The notes beneath the pieces are model-generated. The model was given only the letters and a program-made list of their open reading frames with translations, had not been told where the DNA came from and searched no databases. Below, one piece after another: positions 43,069 to 52,140 of a stretch of 64,000 nt of DNA. How positions within the stretch are numbered: the stretch's first letter is position 1; every line of letters starts with the position of its first letter. The DNA lies in the NCBI GenBank assembly GCA_028279215.1, contig JANQOF010000072.1:29942-93941 (forward strand), written 5' to 3'. The position numbers were made by a program, and so were the translations under genes. This DNA is from Pirellulales bacterium. GTDB taxonomy: Bacteria > Planctomycetota > Planctomycetia > Pirellulales > Lacipirellulaceae.

Positions 43069-44199
43069 CTATCGATCGGGCTGCTCGTTGCAGTAGGAAA
43101 GCGACAACAGCGCGAACGCGGTACACAGATTCGGGTCGTTCTCCATCCACTGACCGTTGGAATTCACCCACGAGCCATCGTCGCGTTGCGTTCGAGCCAA
43201 TTCGGCAACGAGGTCCTCGCGCCAATTACGAACGCCCTCGTCTTCGGTTTGGATGGTCTCTAACTCCGAGGCACCTAAAGCGCTGCCGAACGTGTTGTAG
43301 TAATAGTACAACCCTGCCAACCCTTGGCCGGGGTTGTCCTCGACCGTGTAGTTCGCCCGAATCCAATCGAGGGCCGCCTTGGCGCGGGGGTCGTCCTTGG
43401 TAAGTCCCGCGTAAACCAAACTCTTGAACCCTGCGTACGTCATCGATCCGTAGCTTCGCAGCCCGCCATCAGCGGTGTAACGATCGGACGTCGATGGATC
43501 GACCTTCTCGGTAGGGATCACGTAGTAGAATCCTCCGTCGTTGACCAATGGACCAAACTCGGTGTCGTTCCACTTGCCCTTCAGATTCTGGCACCGACCG
43601 ACAAAAACCAATGCCCGCTGAATCGCCGGATCGCTGTCGGGCGTGCCGAGCGACACCAGTGCTTCGACCAAGTAGCTGGTATTCGACAGGTCGGGGCGTT
43701 CTTTACCGCTGTAGCCCACGCCTCCGAACTGGGGGTCCGAAGCATCACGCTCGCCCGCGCTGCCGACTTGCAGACCGCGTACGAATGCCTCGGCGGCGGC
43801 GAGTGTTTCATCGTATCTTCCATCGCCGACCGTTTTTTTGGCCTCGGCAAGACAACAAATGGCGACGCAAGTTTCGTAATTGCGGAGTCGACCGCTGCCG
43901 TAGATGCCGCCATCGGGTTGCACGTAACCCTCAATTGCCTCCAATCCCCGAGCGACCAGAGGATCGTCGAGCGACACTCCGTTACGTAGTGCAGCGGTAA
44001 CCGCCAAAGATGTGATGCCCGAACCCATCCGTGGCGAAATTTTGCCGTCTTCCGTTTGTCCCGTGTCACGGAGGTAAGCCAGTCCTTTCGAGACTACCTC
44101 ATTGAGCGTGGGGAGACGTTCGTCGGCAGCCACGCGCCGCGCAACGCCAACTTGCACGGCGATGAATACTAGTAGCCCCGGCATAAGAATCTGACGCAT
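43069..44199 (-). CDS. Secreted squalene-cyclase-like (alpha/alpha toroid) protein
   Basis: 376 aa from ATG 44197-44199 behind AAGGAG. Signal peptide ~1-26 (RRVAADE). QW-type repeat motifs occur throughout: VQPDGGIYGSGRLRNYET, GFYY, TADGGLRSYGSMTYAGF, RDDGSWVNSNG. Length and the lack of a DxDD motif argue against a complete cyclase. It resembles other planctomycete prenyltransferase/squalene-oxidase repeat proteins of unknown role. pgi lies upstream on the same strand with a 236-base gap. Confidence 0.85.
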   Translation of the reverse strand: MRQILMPGLLVFIAVQVGVARRVAADERLPTLNEVVSKGLAYLRDTGQTEDGKISPRMGSGITSLAVTAALRNGVSLDDPLVARGLEAIEGYVQPDGGIYGSGRLRNYETCVAICCLAEAKKTVGDGRYDETLAAAEAFVRGLQVGSAGERDASDPQFGGVGYSGKERPDLSNTSYLVEALVSLGTPDSDPAIQRALVFVGRCQNLKGKWNDTEFGPLVNDGGFYYVIPTEKVDPSTSDRYTADGGLRSYGSMTYAGFKSLVYAGLTKDDPRAKAALDWIRANYTVEDNPGQGLAGLYYYYNTFGSALGASELETIQTEDEGVRNWREDLVAELARTQRDDGSWVNSNGQWMENDPNLCTAFALLSLSYCNEQPDR

Positions 44200-44435
44200 G
44201 ACAACTCCTTGTTTCGGTGAATGACGCACACGCACTCGCGGCCGAGAGCTTCCCTACCATGATGCAACCAACTCGTGTCGCCACATGGGCATCTCTTCAT
44301 CTTATGCACCCGAACCCTAGACGTCTCGATCAAAAGAGCGTCGGCGGAAGAGAAACGTCGCCGGCTGTCGAATTGCGCGACAATTCGTGTCGATCGGCGC
44401 AGCACCGTTTGGAAGCCGCCGACTAACGTCAGATC

Positions 44436-45818
44436 TTACTTCCGCAAGATCGCGTTCATATTCTTCTTGTAGGCCTCGACGCCCGGTTGCCCGTACGGAT
44501 TGATGCCCAGCAGTCGGCCTTCGACCACGGTCGCCAGCATCAGCATTTGCAGCAGTTGCCCCAGGTGCTGTTCGTCGAGCTTGGGCAATACCAGGTCGGC
44601 AGTCGCGCGGTGGTCGTCGCGATAGGCCTGATTCGTGCCGGCGATGGCGGCCGAAAGAATGTCGGGCAAGGTCTTGTTCGCAAGCTCGTTCAGGCCGTCT
44701 TGATTGTAATCGCTCTGGCCGATGGCAAGAGGTTCGCGAATACCCTGTTTCACGGTCAAGTTCGTGATGTACTTGTCGCGTTTTCCTTCCTGGTGTTGTT
44801 GGCCACGGGAGTGCAAGTCACGGGTGTTCACGATCGTGAGCGGCATCGCGCCGCGTTCGTGCTTACCAAGGCTCTCGGCGAGTAACTGGTCGTACCACAA
44901 GCCAACCGCTTCGAGCCGCTTGCCCCATGTCGATAAGACGCGTATGTCCGCGCCGTGCTTCTCTTCCATCGCATGGGCGGCCGCCACGTACTGGAGCACC
45001 AGGTTCTTGTCGAACGGCTCTCGCTCGAAGTGGGCATTCATCTCCGCCGCGCCGGCCAAGAGCGCTTCGATGTCGAGACCCATCACGGCCGCCGGCAACA
45101 GTCCCACCGCCGACAACACGCTGAAACGCCCTCCCACGCCGTCGGGCACGGGGAACCTCTCGTCACACCCAAGCGCCGTAGCCAAGTCGAATAGCTTGCC
45201 GCTGGTTCCGGTGACCGGAACAACGTACTTACCGACCTCGGCAGCATCACTGATCGAGGAGGTCAGCTCGCGCAGAAAGATGCGAAGTGCTGCGGCGGTT
45301 TCGAGCGTGCCGCCACTCTTGGAGATGACCACAATGCCCCAATCGCCCGTTTGCCCGGCGAGCAGGTCGAGCAAGCCTTGCACGGCGTCGTTGTCGACAT
45401 TGTTACCTTCGAAGTAGACCGCGGGGCGACCAGCGCGAAGCGTGGGCGCCACCTGGTTGTAGTAGGGATGGCAGCACGCCTCGAGCAGCGCGCGAGCGCC
45501 CATGTACGAGCCACCTATTCCGAGCACCACCACCGAATCGACCAACTCCGCGAGTCGATCGGCCGATGCCTGAATTTGGGCCAACTGACTCGAGTCGCCA
45601 TCGGCCGCTAGCTCGTCGAGCAGGCGATTGGGCAGCATGTGAAACCCTGCATCGAGCGGCTGCTTGGCTTCGGGCACGTTGGCGTCGCCAGCCCACAGGT
45701 CGGCGTCGGCGAGCACTTCTTCACGGACGCCGGTGAGAGGGCCGGCAAGGTTTTCGAGATCGGACGTCTCCAGGCCGCCGGTGCCAATCAAAGTGCCGTC
45801 GAGATGGTATTCGAGCAT
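44436..45818 (-). CDS. pgi: Glucose-6-phosphate isomerase
   Basis: 460 aa, ATG 45816-45818; the short (~450 aa) bacterial form. Substrate-binding motifs are clear: VVLGIGGSYMGARAL (~98-112), VISKSGGTLET (~163-173), PVPDGVGGRFSVLSAVGLLP (~222-241) and the C-terminal NPYGQPGVEAYKKNM. It interconverts glucose-6-phosphate and fructose-6-phosphate in the cytoplasm (glycolysis/gluconeogenesis). It is divergent from the 32-aa basic protein gene. Confidence 0.95.
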   Translation of the reverse strand: MLEYHLDGTLIGTGGLETSDLENLAGPLTGVREEVLADADLWAGDANVPEAKQPLDAGFHMLPNRLLDELAADGDSSQLAQIQASADRLAELVDSVVVLGIGGSYMGARALLEACCHPYYNQVAPTLRAGRPAVYFEGNNVDNDAVQGLLDLLAGQTGDWGIVVISKSGGTLETAAALRIFLRELTSSISDAAEVGKYVVPVTGTSGKLFDLATALGCDERFPVPDGVGGRFSVLSAVGLLPAAVMGLDIEALLAGAAEMNAHFEREPFDKNLVLQYVAAAHAMEEKHGADIRVLSTWGKRLEAVGLWYDQLLAESLGKHERGAMPLTIVNTRDLHSRGQQHQEGKRDKYITNLTVKQGIREPLAIGQSDYNQDGLNELANKTLPDILSAAIAGTNQAYRDDHRATADLVLPKLDEQHLGQLLQMLMLATVVEGRLLGINPYGQPGVEAYKKNMNAILRK

Positions 45819-46046
45819 GGTGGATTCGCGAATGGTTTGGATTTCGGGAACAGCTTGGCCGGAAGTGCTTATCGTCGCACACTTCCTGAGCCCCGCAAGT
45901 GCCCCGAGATCACTGAGCGCCCCAGCCGGCTATCGGCAAGGTTATTCACGACTTTCGCCGCCGCAGTGGTTTTGTTATGCTGTGAGATTCGACAGTTTCA
46001 GCTACCGCAGTGCATGCTGCGCCCGCCCCATCATTCGGAGTGATCC

Positions 46047-46145
46047 ATGGCCAAGCCCGGACGAAAAGTGAAGAAGGCGAACCACGGCAAGCGACCTGCA
46101 TGCAGCCGTCCGCGCAAGGAGCGTCGTCAAAAGGTAAAGACCTAG
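46047..46145 (+). CDS. 32-aa highly basic protein
   Basis: ATG 46047 with GGAG seven bases upstream; TAG 46143-46145. 32 residues, about 14 of them Lys or Arg, beginning MAKPGRKVKKANHGKRP and ending RRQKVKT. The composition suggests RNA or ribosome binding. I have the impression that similar tiny basic proteins occur in other planctomycetes, but this cannot be verified here. It lies 62 bases before the FabZ-like gene on the same strand. Confidence 0.6.
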   Translation: MAKPGRKVKKANHGKRPACSRPRKERRQKVKT

Positions 46146-46207
46146 TCGGTTTCTGCTTCTTGTTTCGGTCTGCAATTCTTGCTGCTCTTCCGATAGAGGA
46201 CCACGGC

Positions 46208-46729
46208 GTGCCCGAAAAGGAGCTGATCCTCGATCCTGCGACCCTCGACCTTTCCCGCGTGATCGCGGACCTGGGCGAGATCCGCAAGTACATTCCGCAG
46301 CGCTACGCTATGGAGCAATTGACGGCCGTCGTGCACGACGACGCTGAAAAAGGCATCGTTGCGGGATACAAAGACTTGACCGATCAGGAATTTTGGGTGG
46401 AGGGACACATGCCTGGGTTGCCGCTGCTGCCAGGCGTTCTGATCTGCGAGGCCGCCGCTCAACTATGCACCTACCAAGTGCAGCGCCATGGCGCGATGGA
46501 CGTGAACATGATGGGGTTTGGCGGGCTGGATAAGGTCCGCTTTCGCGGTATGGTCCGCCCTGGCGATCGCCTGCTACTCGTCTGCAAACGATTGGCGATT
46601 CGACCCCGTGCGATGATCCGCTGCGGCTTTCAAGCATTCGTCGATAACGGACTGGTGAGCGAAGGCGAATTGGTCGGCGTGTCGATCCCAGTCGACGCAG
46701 TGCGCCAGCATGAAGCAACCGAAGGGTGA
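46208..46729 (+). CDS. FabZ-like 3-hydroxyacyl-ACP dehydratase (hotdog fold)
   Basis: 173 aa from GTG 46208-46210. Catalytic His lies in VEGHMPGLPLLPG and catalytic Glu in GVLICEAAAQL, matching the FabZ H...PG...E pattern; GLDKVRFRGMVRPGDRL is the typical following strand pair. It would dehydrate beta-hydroxyacyl-ACP in fatty acid or related lipid synthesis. It is longer at the N-terminus than standard FabZ (~150 aa). The 66 codons of open frame upstream overlap the basic small protein and are not used. Confidence 0.85.
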   Translation: MPEKELILDPATLDLSRVIADLGEIRKYIPQRYAMEQLTAVVHDDAEKGIVAGYKDLTDQEFWVEGHMPGLPLLPGVLICEAAAQLCTYQVQRHGAMDVNMMGFGGLDKVRFRGMVRPGDRLLLVCKRLAIRPRAMIRCGFQAFVDNGLVSEGELVGVSIPVDAVRQHEATEG

Positions 46730-46771
46730 CCCAAGCGGCGGAACTCTCGATGTGCCGCAGCCGCGGCCAAC

Positions 46772-46777
46772 TATAAT
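46772..46777 (+). promoter_or_regulatory. -10-like element before the rhomboid gene
   Basis: A perfect TATAAT 45 bases before ATG 46822, the same distance as the TATAAT before ATG 35969. No good -35 seen. Confidence 0.35.
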
Positions 46778-46821
46778 GGTGCGAATGATCCCGTCCTGAC
46801 CGCTCTCTGCCGACTCGCGCT

Positions 46822-47658
46822 ATGCTGTTTCCGCTATACGATCACAACCCACATCGCCGCTTTCCGCTGATCACGCTACTGTTGATCGTCGTCAATGTCG
46901 GCGTCATGTGGAAAGTATCGCTATTGTCGCCGCCACAACGAGCGGAGGTGAGTTTCGAGTGGGGCTTCATTCCCGCGCGACTCACACGCATCGACAATCC
47001 CGAGCCCTTGAGAATCCGCGAAGTCCTCCGCCAACCGGAACTGCCCGGCCGAAAACCGCAGCCGGAACGTCGCATCGAACTCGACCTTCCGAACGATGCG
47101 CTGACGGTGTACGCAACCTTCTTCACGACGCTATTTCTACATGGCGGGTGGCTGCACCTGATCACCAACATGTGGATGCTGTGGGTCTTTGGAAACAACA
47201 TCGAAGACCGGCTGGGGCACATAGTGTACGGCTTGTTCTACATCGCCGGCGGCACCGTCGCCACGCTGAGCCATTGGATGATCGATCCCGAAAGCACCGT
47301 TCCGATGATCGGCGCTAGCGGCGCCGTGGCCGCAGTGCTTGGCGCGTATGCGCTCACTTATCCCTCAGCGAAGGTTCGCACTTTGGTGTTCATCGGCATT
47401 CCGCTGTTACTCGACATTCCCGCGCTGATCGTGTTGGGCTTGTGGATGCTGGCCGAAACCTTCGCCGGGCTACTGGAGGTTCACCTTGGCATGGCGGGCG
47501 GAGTAGCCCATTGGGCGCACATCGGTGGGTTCGTAGCCGGCCTAGTGCTGATGCCATTACTCGCGCTTGGGCGGCCGCCCGATGGGGAAGACTGGCAGAA
47601 AGAAGCAGATAGCCAATTCAAGTTCGAAGACCCCAAGCCGCTTACCGAACGCGAGTAA
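46822..47658 (+). CDS. Rhomboid-family intramembrane serine protease
   Basis: 278 aa from ATG 46822. Six or so TM helices. Catalytic Ser167 is in GASGAVAAVLG and His233 in AHIGGFVAG; the LHGGWLHLITNMWMLWVFG loop (~106-124) is the usual L1/TM2 region. It is predicted to cleave TM segments of membrane proteins. The ~50-residue insertion after TM1 and a cytoplasmic C-terminal tail are common in planctomycete rhomboids. Confidence 0.93.
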   Translation: MLFPLYDHNPHRRFPLITLLLIVVNVGVMWKVSLLSPPQRAEVSFEWGFIPARLTRIDNPEPLRIREVLRQPELPGRKPQPERRIELDLPNDALTVYATFFTTLFLHGGWLHLITNMWMLWVFGNNIEDRLGHIVYGLFYIAGGTVATLSHWMIDPESTVPMIGASGAVAAVLGAYALTYPSAKVRTLVFIGIPLLLDIPALIVLGLWMLAETFAGLLEVHLGMAGGVAHWAHIGGFVAGLVLMPLLALGRPPDGEDWQKEADSQFKFEDPKPLTERE

Positions 47659-47716
47659 ACGGCGCCAAGCCGACTTGCATCTCGTCACGTCCTCGCACCT
47701 ACATCGTAACATACCC

Positions 47717-48364
47717 ATGGGCCGCCGGGCAGTTCCCCGCATCGACGCGACGCTTGATTTGAGCCGACACCTCAAATCGTTCGACGACTTGCCGAACCCT
47801 TGGGATCCCTCCGTCTTGTTTGATCGGGAAGTACCGCTGGAGGTGGAGGTCGGAAGCGGCAAGGGGCTATTCATTCAAAATGCTTCGCGCGCCTACCCCG
47901 ACCACAACTTCCTGGGCATCGAAGTCGCCCGTAAGTACGCCCGATTCTCAGCTGCTCGCCTCGCCAATCGACAGATCGCGAACGCCGTGATGGTGGCAGG
48001 CGATGGGCTACAGATCTTTCGCGAGTTACTGCCCGACGCTGGCCTCGACGCGGTGCATGTCTACTTTCCGGACCCATGGTGGAAAAAGCGGCACCGAAAG
48101 CGTCGAGTGCTGACTCCTGGTTTTCTGGCCGACGTGTCCCGCACGCTGAAGCCATCAGGGCATTTCCACTTTTGGACGGATGTCGAGGAGTACTTCGATT
48201 CGACCCTGGAGCTGTTGGACCAGATCGCAGAGCTCGTCGGCCCGCACGCCGTCGAGGAGCAGTTGCCCGAGCACGACCTGGACTATCAGACGCATTTCGA
48301 ACGCCGAAAGCGTCAGGCGGGGCTGCCTATTTTTCGATCGGTGTTCGTCAAGACGCCTTCGTAG
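47717..48364 (+). CDS. trmB: tRNA (guanine-N7-)-methyltransferase
   Basis: 215 aa from ATG 47717. SAM-binding motif EVEVGSGKGLFI (~41-52), NFLGIEVARKYA, and the TrmB hallmark YFPDPWWKKRHRKRR (~115-129), followed by FHFWTDVEEYF. It methylates G46 in the tRNA variable loop. The frame is open upstream to 47567, overlapping the rhomboid gene, but homology begins near this ATG. Confidence 0.95.
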   Translation: MGRRAVPRIDATLDLSRHLKSFDDLPNPWDPSVLFDREVPLEVEVGSGKGLFIQNASRAYPDHNFLGIEVARKYARFSAARLANRQIANAVMVAGDGLQIFRELLPDAGLDAVHVYFPDPWWKKRHRKRRVLTPGFLADVSRTLKPSGHFHFWTDVEEYFDSTLELLDQIAELVGPHAVEEQLPEHDLDYQTHFERRKRQAGLPIFRSVFVKTPS

Positions 48365-48468
48365 CGTTGCCCTCGGCAACCCGTAGTGCGTAAACTATAG
48401 GTGCGTCAGGCCTTGCGACAAACGAGACCCGCCACAACGAGCTATTCTTCGAGTTTCCCGCAGCCGTT

Positions 48469-51084
48469 ATGTCGACGTCCACCCACTCCGACATCTCTGC
48501 GCTGTCTCGGCATTCGGAATACCGCTCCGGATTCGAGCAGCTACTAACGTCGCTAAGCACTCGTTTCATCAACTTGCCTATCGAGGCGATCGACGGCGGC
48601 ATTGTGGCGGCCCTCTCGAAGATTGGCCAATTCACTGGAGTCGACCGCTGCTTCGTCTACCAGTACGTCGACGAGGCAAAGGCCATCGGGCGGATGACCC
48701 ATGAGTGGTGCGCTCCCGGAGCGCCGTCGATTCAGCACCGCGTGCAACACCTCGATCTCGAACCGCTCAGTTGGGCGGTCGATCAACTCGCGGCTGGAAA
48801 GGTTATTCACGTCAGCGACAGCCGCGAACTGCCGGAGCAAGCGGCGGCCCTGCGTGAGCTCTACGATTCGTTGGGGGTCCGCTCGGCGGTGTACTTGCCG
48901 CTGTCCTTCAAGAGCGAAGCTCGCGGCATGCTTGGATTTTCGTGCATAAACCAGAAGAAGGTTTGGTCGGAAGACAGCATCAATCTGCTTCGCGTGGTGG
49001 GTGAGATTGTGGTCAACGCCGTCGATCGCAAGAACGACTACCTGCAGCTAAAAGTCAGCAAAGAGCGATACGAGTCGGTAATCGAAGACCAAACCGACTT
49101 GATTGTGCGGTGGAAACCCGACGGTACCCAAACGTTCGTCAACGATGCCGCGTGCCGATTCTTGAATCTGTCGCGCGAAGAAGCACTGCAATTGAATGTG
49201 TTCGACCCGATCCATCCGGATGACGTGCAAGCGGTCCGCCATAAGATCGCATCGCTTACGGTCGATCAGCCATCGATCACCGACGAACACCGTGTGATAC
49301 GACGCGACGGCAGCCTTGCCTGGCTCGAGTGGTCGGATCGGGCGCTGTTCGACGAAAGCGGAAATGTTATCGAGCTTCAGTCGGTCGGGCGCGATGTTAC
49401 AGCCCAAAAGCAAGCTCGCGAAGAATTGGAATACCGGCGGGAGTTGGAGCGGTTGATACTGGGGATCACTTCCCGATTCATTCATCTACCGCCAGGCCAA
49501 CTAGAACAAGAAATCGTCGACGCATTGCAACTCGTCGCGGAATTCGTCGGCGGGCAACGCAGCTACATCTTTCTGTTCGACGAGTCGCGGACAACCGCGT
49601 CGCTCAGCCTTGAGTGGGTGGCCGAGGGATGTCCAGAAACTCCGGCACATCTGAAGCTGATACCCAATCTCGAACGCGACTGGTCGATGCAGCTGCTTGA
49701 ACAGGGGCAACCGATTTCCATCTCCAACCTGGATGCGCTGCCCCCCAATGCCATGCCGCTTCGCAACGAATTCTCCAAGATCGACGTAGCGTCGTTCATC
49801 CTGGTCCCCATCTTCCTCAACGAACAGCTCATTGGATTCATGGGGATCAGCAGTCGGCACCCTGGAGAGCGATGGACGCCAGAAAGTGCCTCGATTCTGC
49901 AGCTCGTCGGCGAAGTGTTCGCCAACGCATTGATGCGCAAATCGGCCGAACAGGCCTTGGCCGCCAGCGAAGAGCGACTTCGCCTGACCATCGACGCAGT
50001 AGCCGACGGGTTCCACGACTGGAATATTGCCTCCTCGCAAATTTATGTAAGCGACCATTGGCTTGCCAGTCGAAATCTGCCGGCGGGCAGCAAGCAATGG
50101 ACGGTCAAGGACTGGCAGGCTTCCATTCACCCGGACGACCAATCCGAGGTAATGGAGCGCCTGGCCGACCATTTCGATGGAAAGACAGAGGTTTTCGAGT
50201 GTGAGTATCGATGGAAAGCTCGCGATGACAACTGGCAATGGATTCTCACCCGAGGCCGCGTGATTGAAAGGACTTCCAACGGCGACGCCGTTCGCATGGT
50301 AGGCGTTGATCGCGACATTACCGAGCAGGTCACCAGCCGCCAGCGGCTGCGTGAGGCTGAAGAACATCTGGTGCACTTGGCCCGCGTCGCCACGATGGGA
50401 GAAGTGGTCGCTGGTATCGCCCACGAAGTCAATCAGCCCCTGCACGCGGCGGCGACCTTTGCCACGGCGCTGGGCACCGCGTTGGAATCGGGTGAGGAGG
50501 AAGGGCGCGATCGCGCCGTCCAAATCGCTGGCAAGATCTCGGGCCAAATCAATCGCGCCGCCGATATTATTCGCCGCCTGCGCGAGTTTACTCGACCGCA
50601 GCGGGTCAACATGGCTCGGTTCGATTTGAACAATGTGGTGCGCGAAACGGCCGAAATGTTGGCCTTCGAGGCGCAACGTAAGCGGATTCGCGTGGAACTT
50701 GATCTCTACGAACCCTTGCCGGGGGTGATCGGCGACCGAGTTCAAATCCAACAGGTGGTCGTCAACCTACTGCGCAATGCGTTCGAGGCGATTGACATCG
50801 ATGACGACGGCTCTCCTCGTGTGATTGTGCGAACGAAGCTTGAGGAATCGCGCGCACGGCTCGATATCGAGGACAACGGCCCTGGGATTGAGCCCGGCCG
50901 AGAACTAGAGCAGCTGTTCAACGCATTCGTCACTACCAAAGACGATGGAATGGGGATGGGGCTCGCCCTTTGCCGCACCATTGTTGCTCGCCACCATGGA
51001 AAAATTTGGGGCGATAGCAACCAGGCAGGCGGGATGACCTTTTCTTTGCTGCTGCCTGTCGAACCGGAGAAACGCAGTGGGTGA
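48469..51084 (+). CDS. FixL-like multi-sensor histidine kinase (GAF-PAS-GAF-PAS-HK)
   Basis: 871 aa from ATG 48469. Order: GAF (~20-185), PAS (~200-310), GAF (~325-485), PAS with PAC end (~495-620), HisKA with phospho-acceptor His652 in GIAHEVNQPLHA, then HATPase with N-box VVNLLRNAFEAI and DNGPGIEPG. No TM helix, so it is cytosolic. The ATPase part is of the NtrB/FixL kind. Its stop overlaps the start of the FixJ-like regulator by eight bases, so the two form a two-component pair. The signal is unknown and heme binding is not evident. Confidence 0.93.
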   Translation: MSTSTHSDISALSRHSEYRSGFEQLLTSLSTRFINLPIEAIDGGIVAALSKIGQFTGVDRCFVYQYVDEAKAIGRMTHEWCAPGAPSIQHRVQHLDLEPLSWAVDQLAAGKVIHVSDSRELPEQAAALRELYDSLGVRSAVYLPLSFKSEARGMLGFSCINQKKVWSEDSINLLRVVGEIVVNAVDRKNDYLQLKVSKERYESVIEDQTDLIVRWKPDGTQTFVNDAACRFLNLSREEALQLNVFDPIHPDDVQAVRHKIASLTVDQPSITDEHRVIRRDGSLAWLEWSDRALFDESGNVIELQSVGRDVTAQKQAREELEYRRELERLILGITSRFIHLPPGQLEQEIVDALQLVAEFVGGQRSYIFLFDESRTTASLSLEWVAEGCPETPAHLKLIPNLERDWSMQLLEQGQPISISNLDALPPNAMPLRNEFSKIDVASFILVPIFLNEQLIGFMGISSRHPGERWTPESASILQLVGEVFANALMRKSAEQALAASEERLRLTIDAVADGFHDWNIASSQIYVSDHWLASRNLPAGSKQWTVKDWQASIHPDDQSEVMERLADHFDGKTEVFECEYRWKARDDNWQWILTRGRVIERTSNGDAVRMVGVDRDITEQVTSRQRLREAEEHLVHLARVATMGEVVAGIAHEVNQPLHAAATFATALGTALESGEEEGRDRAVQIAGKISGQINRAADIIRRLREFTRPQRVNMARFDLNNVVRETAEMLAFEAQRKRIRVELDLYEPLPGVIGDRVQIQQVVVNLLRNAFEAIDIDDDGSPRVIVRTKLEESRARLDIEDNGPGIEPGRELEQLFNAFVTTKDDGMGMGLALCRTIVARHHGKIWGDSNQAGGMTFSLLLPVEPEKRSG

Positions 51085-51685
51085 TCGCCACACGGTATAC
51101 ATTGTCGACGACGACAACGACTCGCGCGAGGCCGTCGAGACGCTGTTGAGCGAAATGAAGGTCGACTTCCAATCGTTCGCATCGGCCGAGCAATTCCTGG
51201 AGAAGTATGACAACTCCCGTCCTGCATGCTTGGTAACAGACATACGGATGCTCGAGATGAGCGGGCTTGAGCTTCAAGAAGAGCTTGAGCGGCGAAGCAT
51301 CACGATGCCAGTGGTTGTGGTTACCGCGTACGCAGACGCTCCTGTTGTAGTCCGCGCGATGAAAAACGGCGCGCTGACGTTGCTGGAAAAGCCGTGTCGC
51401 AATCACGAACTGTGGGACGCAATCCGTGAGGGTCTCGCCAAGGACCACGAGAATCTCGAGCGCGACGAGCGGCGTCGCGACCTGTTATCTCGTCTGGCTG
51501 AACTCACACCTGCCGAGAAGGAAGTACTCGACTTGATCGTTGAGGGGGTGCCCAACAAGGCCATGGCGTCGCGACTGGACATCAGCGTGCGGACCGTCGA
51601 AGTTCGTCGGCAGAACGTGTTCTCGAAACTCCAAGCCGACTCGGTGGCCGAACTCGTTCGATTGGTGCTTCAGGCTAAGACCTAG
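51077..51685 (+). CDS. FixJ-like response regulator (REC-LuxR HTH)
   Basis: 202 aa from GTG 51077, inside the end of the kinase gene. REC domain with VDDD (~10-13) and phospho-acceptor D55 (CLVTDIRM), Thr/Ala switch VVTAYAD and Lys in LLEKPC. The GerE HTH covers LTPAEKEVLDLIVEGVPNKAMASRL...VEVRRQNVFSKL. It is probably phosphorylated by the overlapping kinase and activates transcription. A ~150-bp repeat starts two bases after the stop. Confidence 0.93.
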   Translation: MGDRHTVYIVDDDNDSREAVETLLSEMKVDFQSFASAEQFLEKYDNSRPACLVTDIRMLEMSGLELQEELERRSITMPVVVVTAYADAPVVVRAMKNGALTLLEKPCRNHELWDAIREGLAKDHENLERDERRRDLLSRLAELTPAEKEVLDLIVEGVPNKAMASRLDISVRTVEVRRQNVFSKLQADSVAELVRLVLQAKT

Positions 51686-51686
51686 A

Positions 51687-51840
51687 GCGTGCTTCGGCTA
51701 GCTGTAGCGATGTTGGCGCCAACGAGTCAAGCATGGAAAGGCGGCCGAAGCAGGCGAATCTGCATGATTCGTCGATGCAGGCCAACGTAGCCAGGTGCAG
51801 ACGCAGTAAGCGGTCACGCTACAGATGGGTGAAGAGCGCT
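51687..51840 (+). repeat. ~150-bp structured intergenic repeat, copy 2
   Basis: Begins two bases after the stop of the regulator gene with GCGTGCTTCGG, as does copy 1. Inverted ends are imperfect (CTTCGGCTAGCTGTAGCG against CGCTACAGATGGGTGAAG). By eye it differs from inverted copy 3 at about six positions in ~146. It contains TTGGCGCCAA and the GAATCTGCATGATTCGTCG core. Confidence 0.85.
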
Positions 51841-52140
51841 TTAGAACTCGTACTAGCGGTCGGACCTGCCTTCGTCGGCGGGTAGCCACAATGCCGTTGT
51901 GGCAACTCGCACAATTCCGCGCCTATTCTCAACTACCTGTTTATTGCGTTCAGCCGTACGGTTGTTATAGACGGTCTTGTTGACCGAAACGGACGCCGGG
52001 CGAACCAGCCCGCGCCCTCATCGGTATCCGGAAAGCCCAATCCGCAGGGTGTGACCAGCGGCTCTTGCTGGTACTTCCGCAGGACCAAAATACCTGTTGG
52101 TCGCCGTCGCGGCCACGAAACAAGGCAGAGGAGAATGAAG
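51841..52140. other. Gene-free leader of the second regulator gene
   Basis: 300 bases. TTGCGT and TATAGA about 16 bases apart near 51948-51975 could be the promoter of the gene at 52141, giving a ~165-base leader. No terminator or gene seen. Confidence 0.35.
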
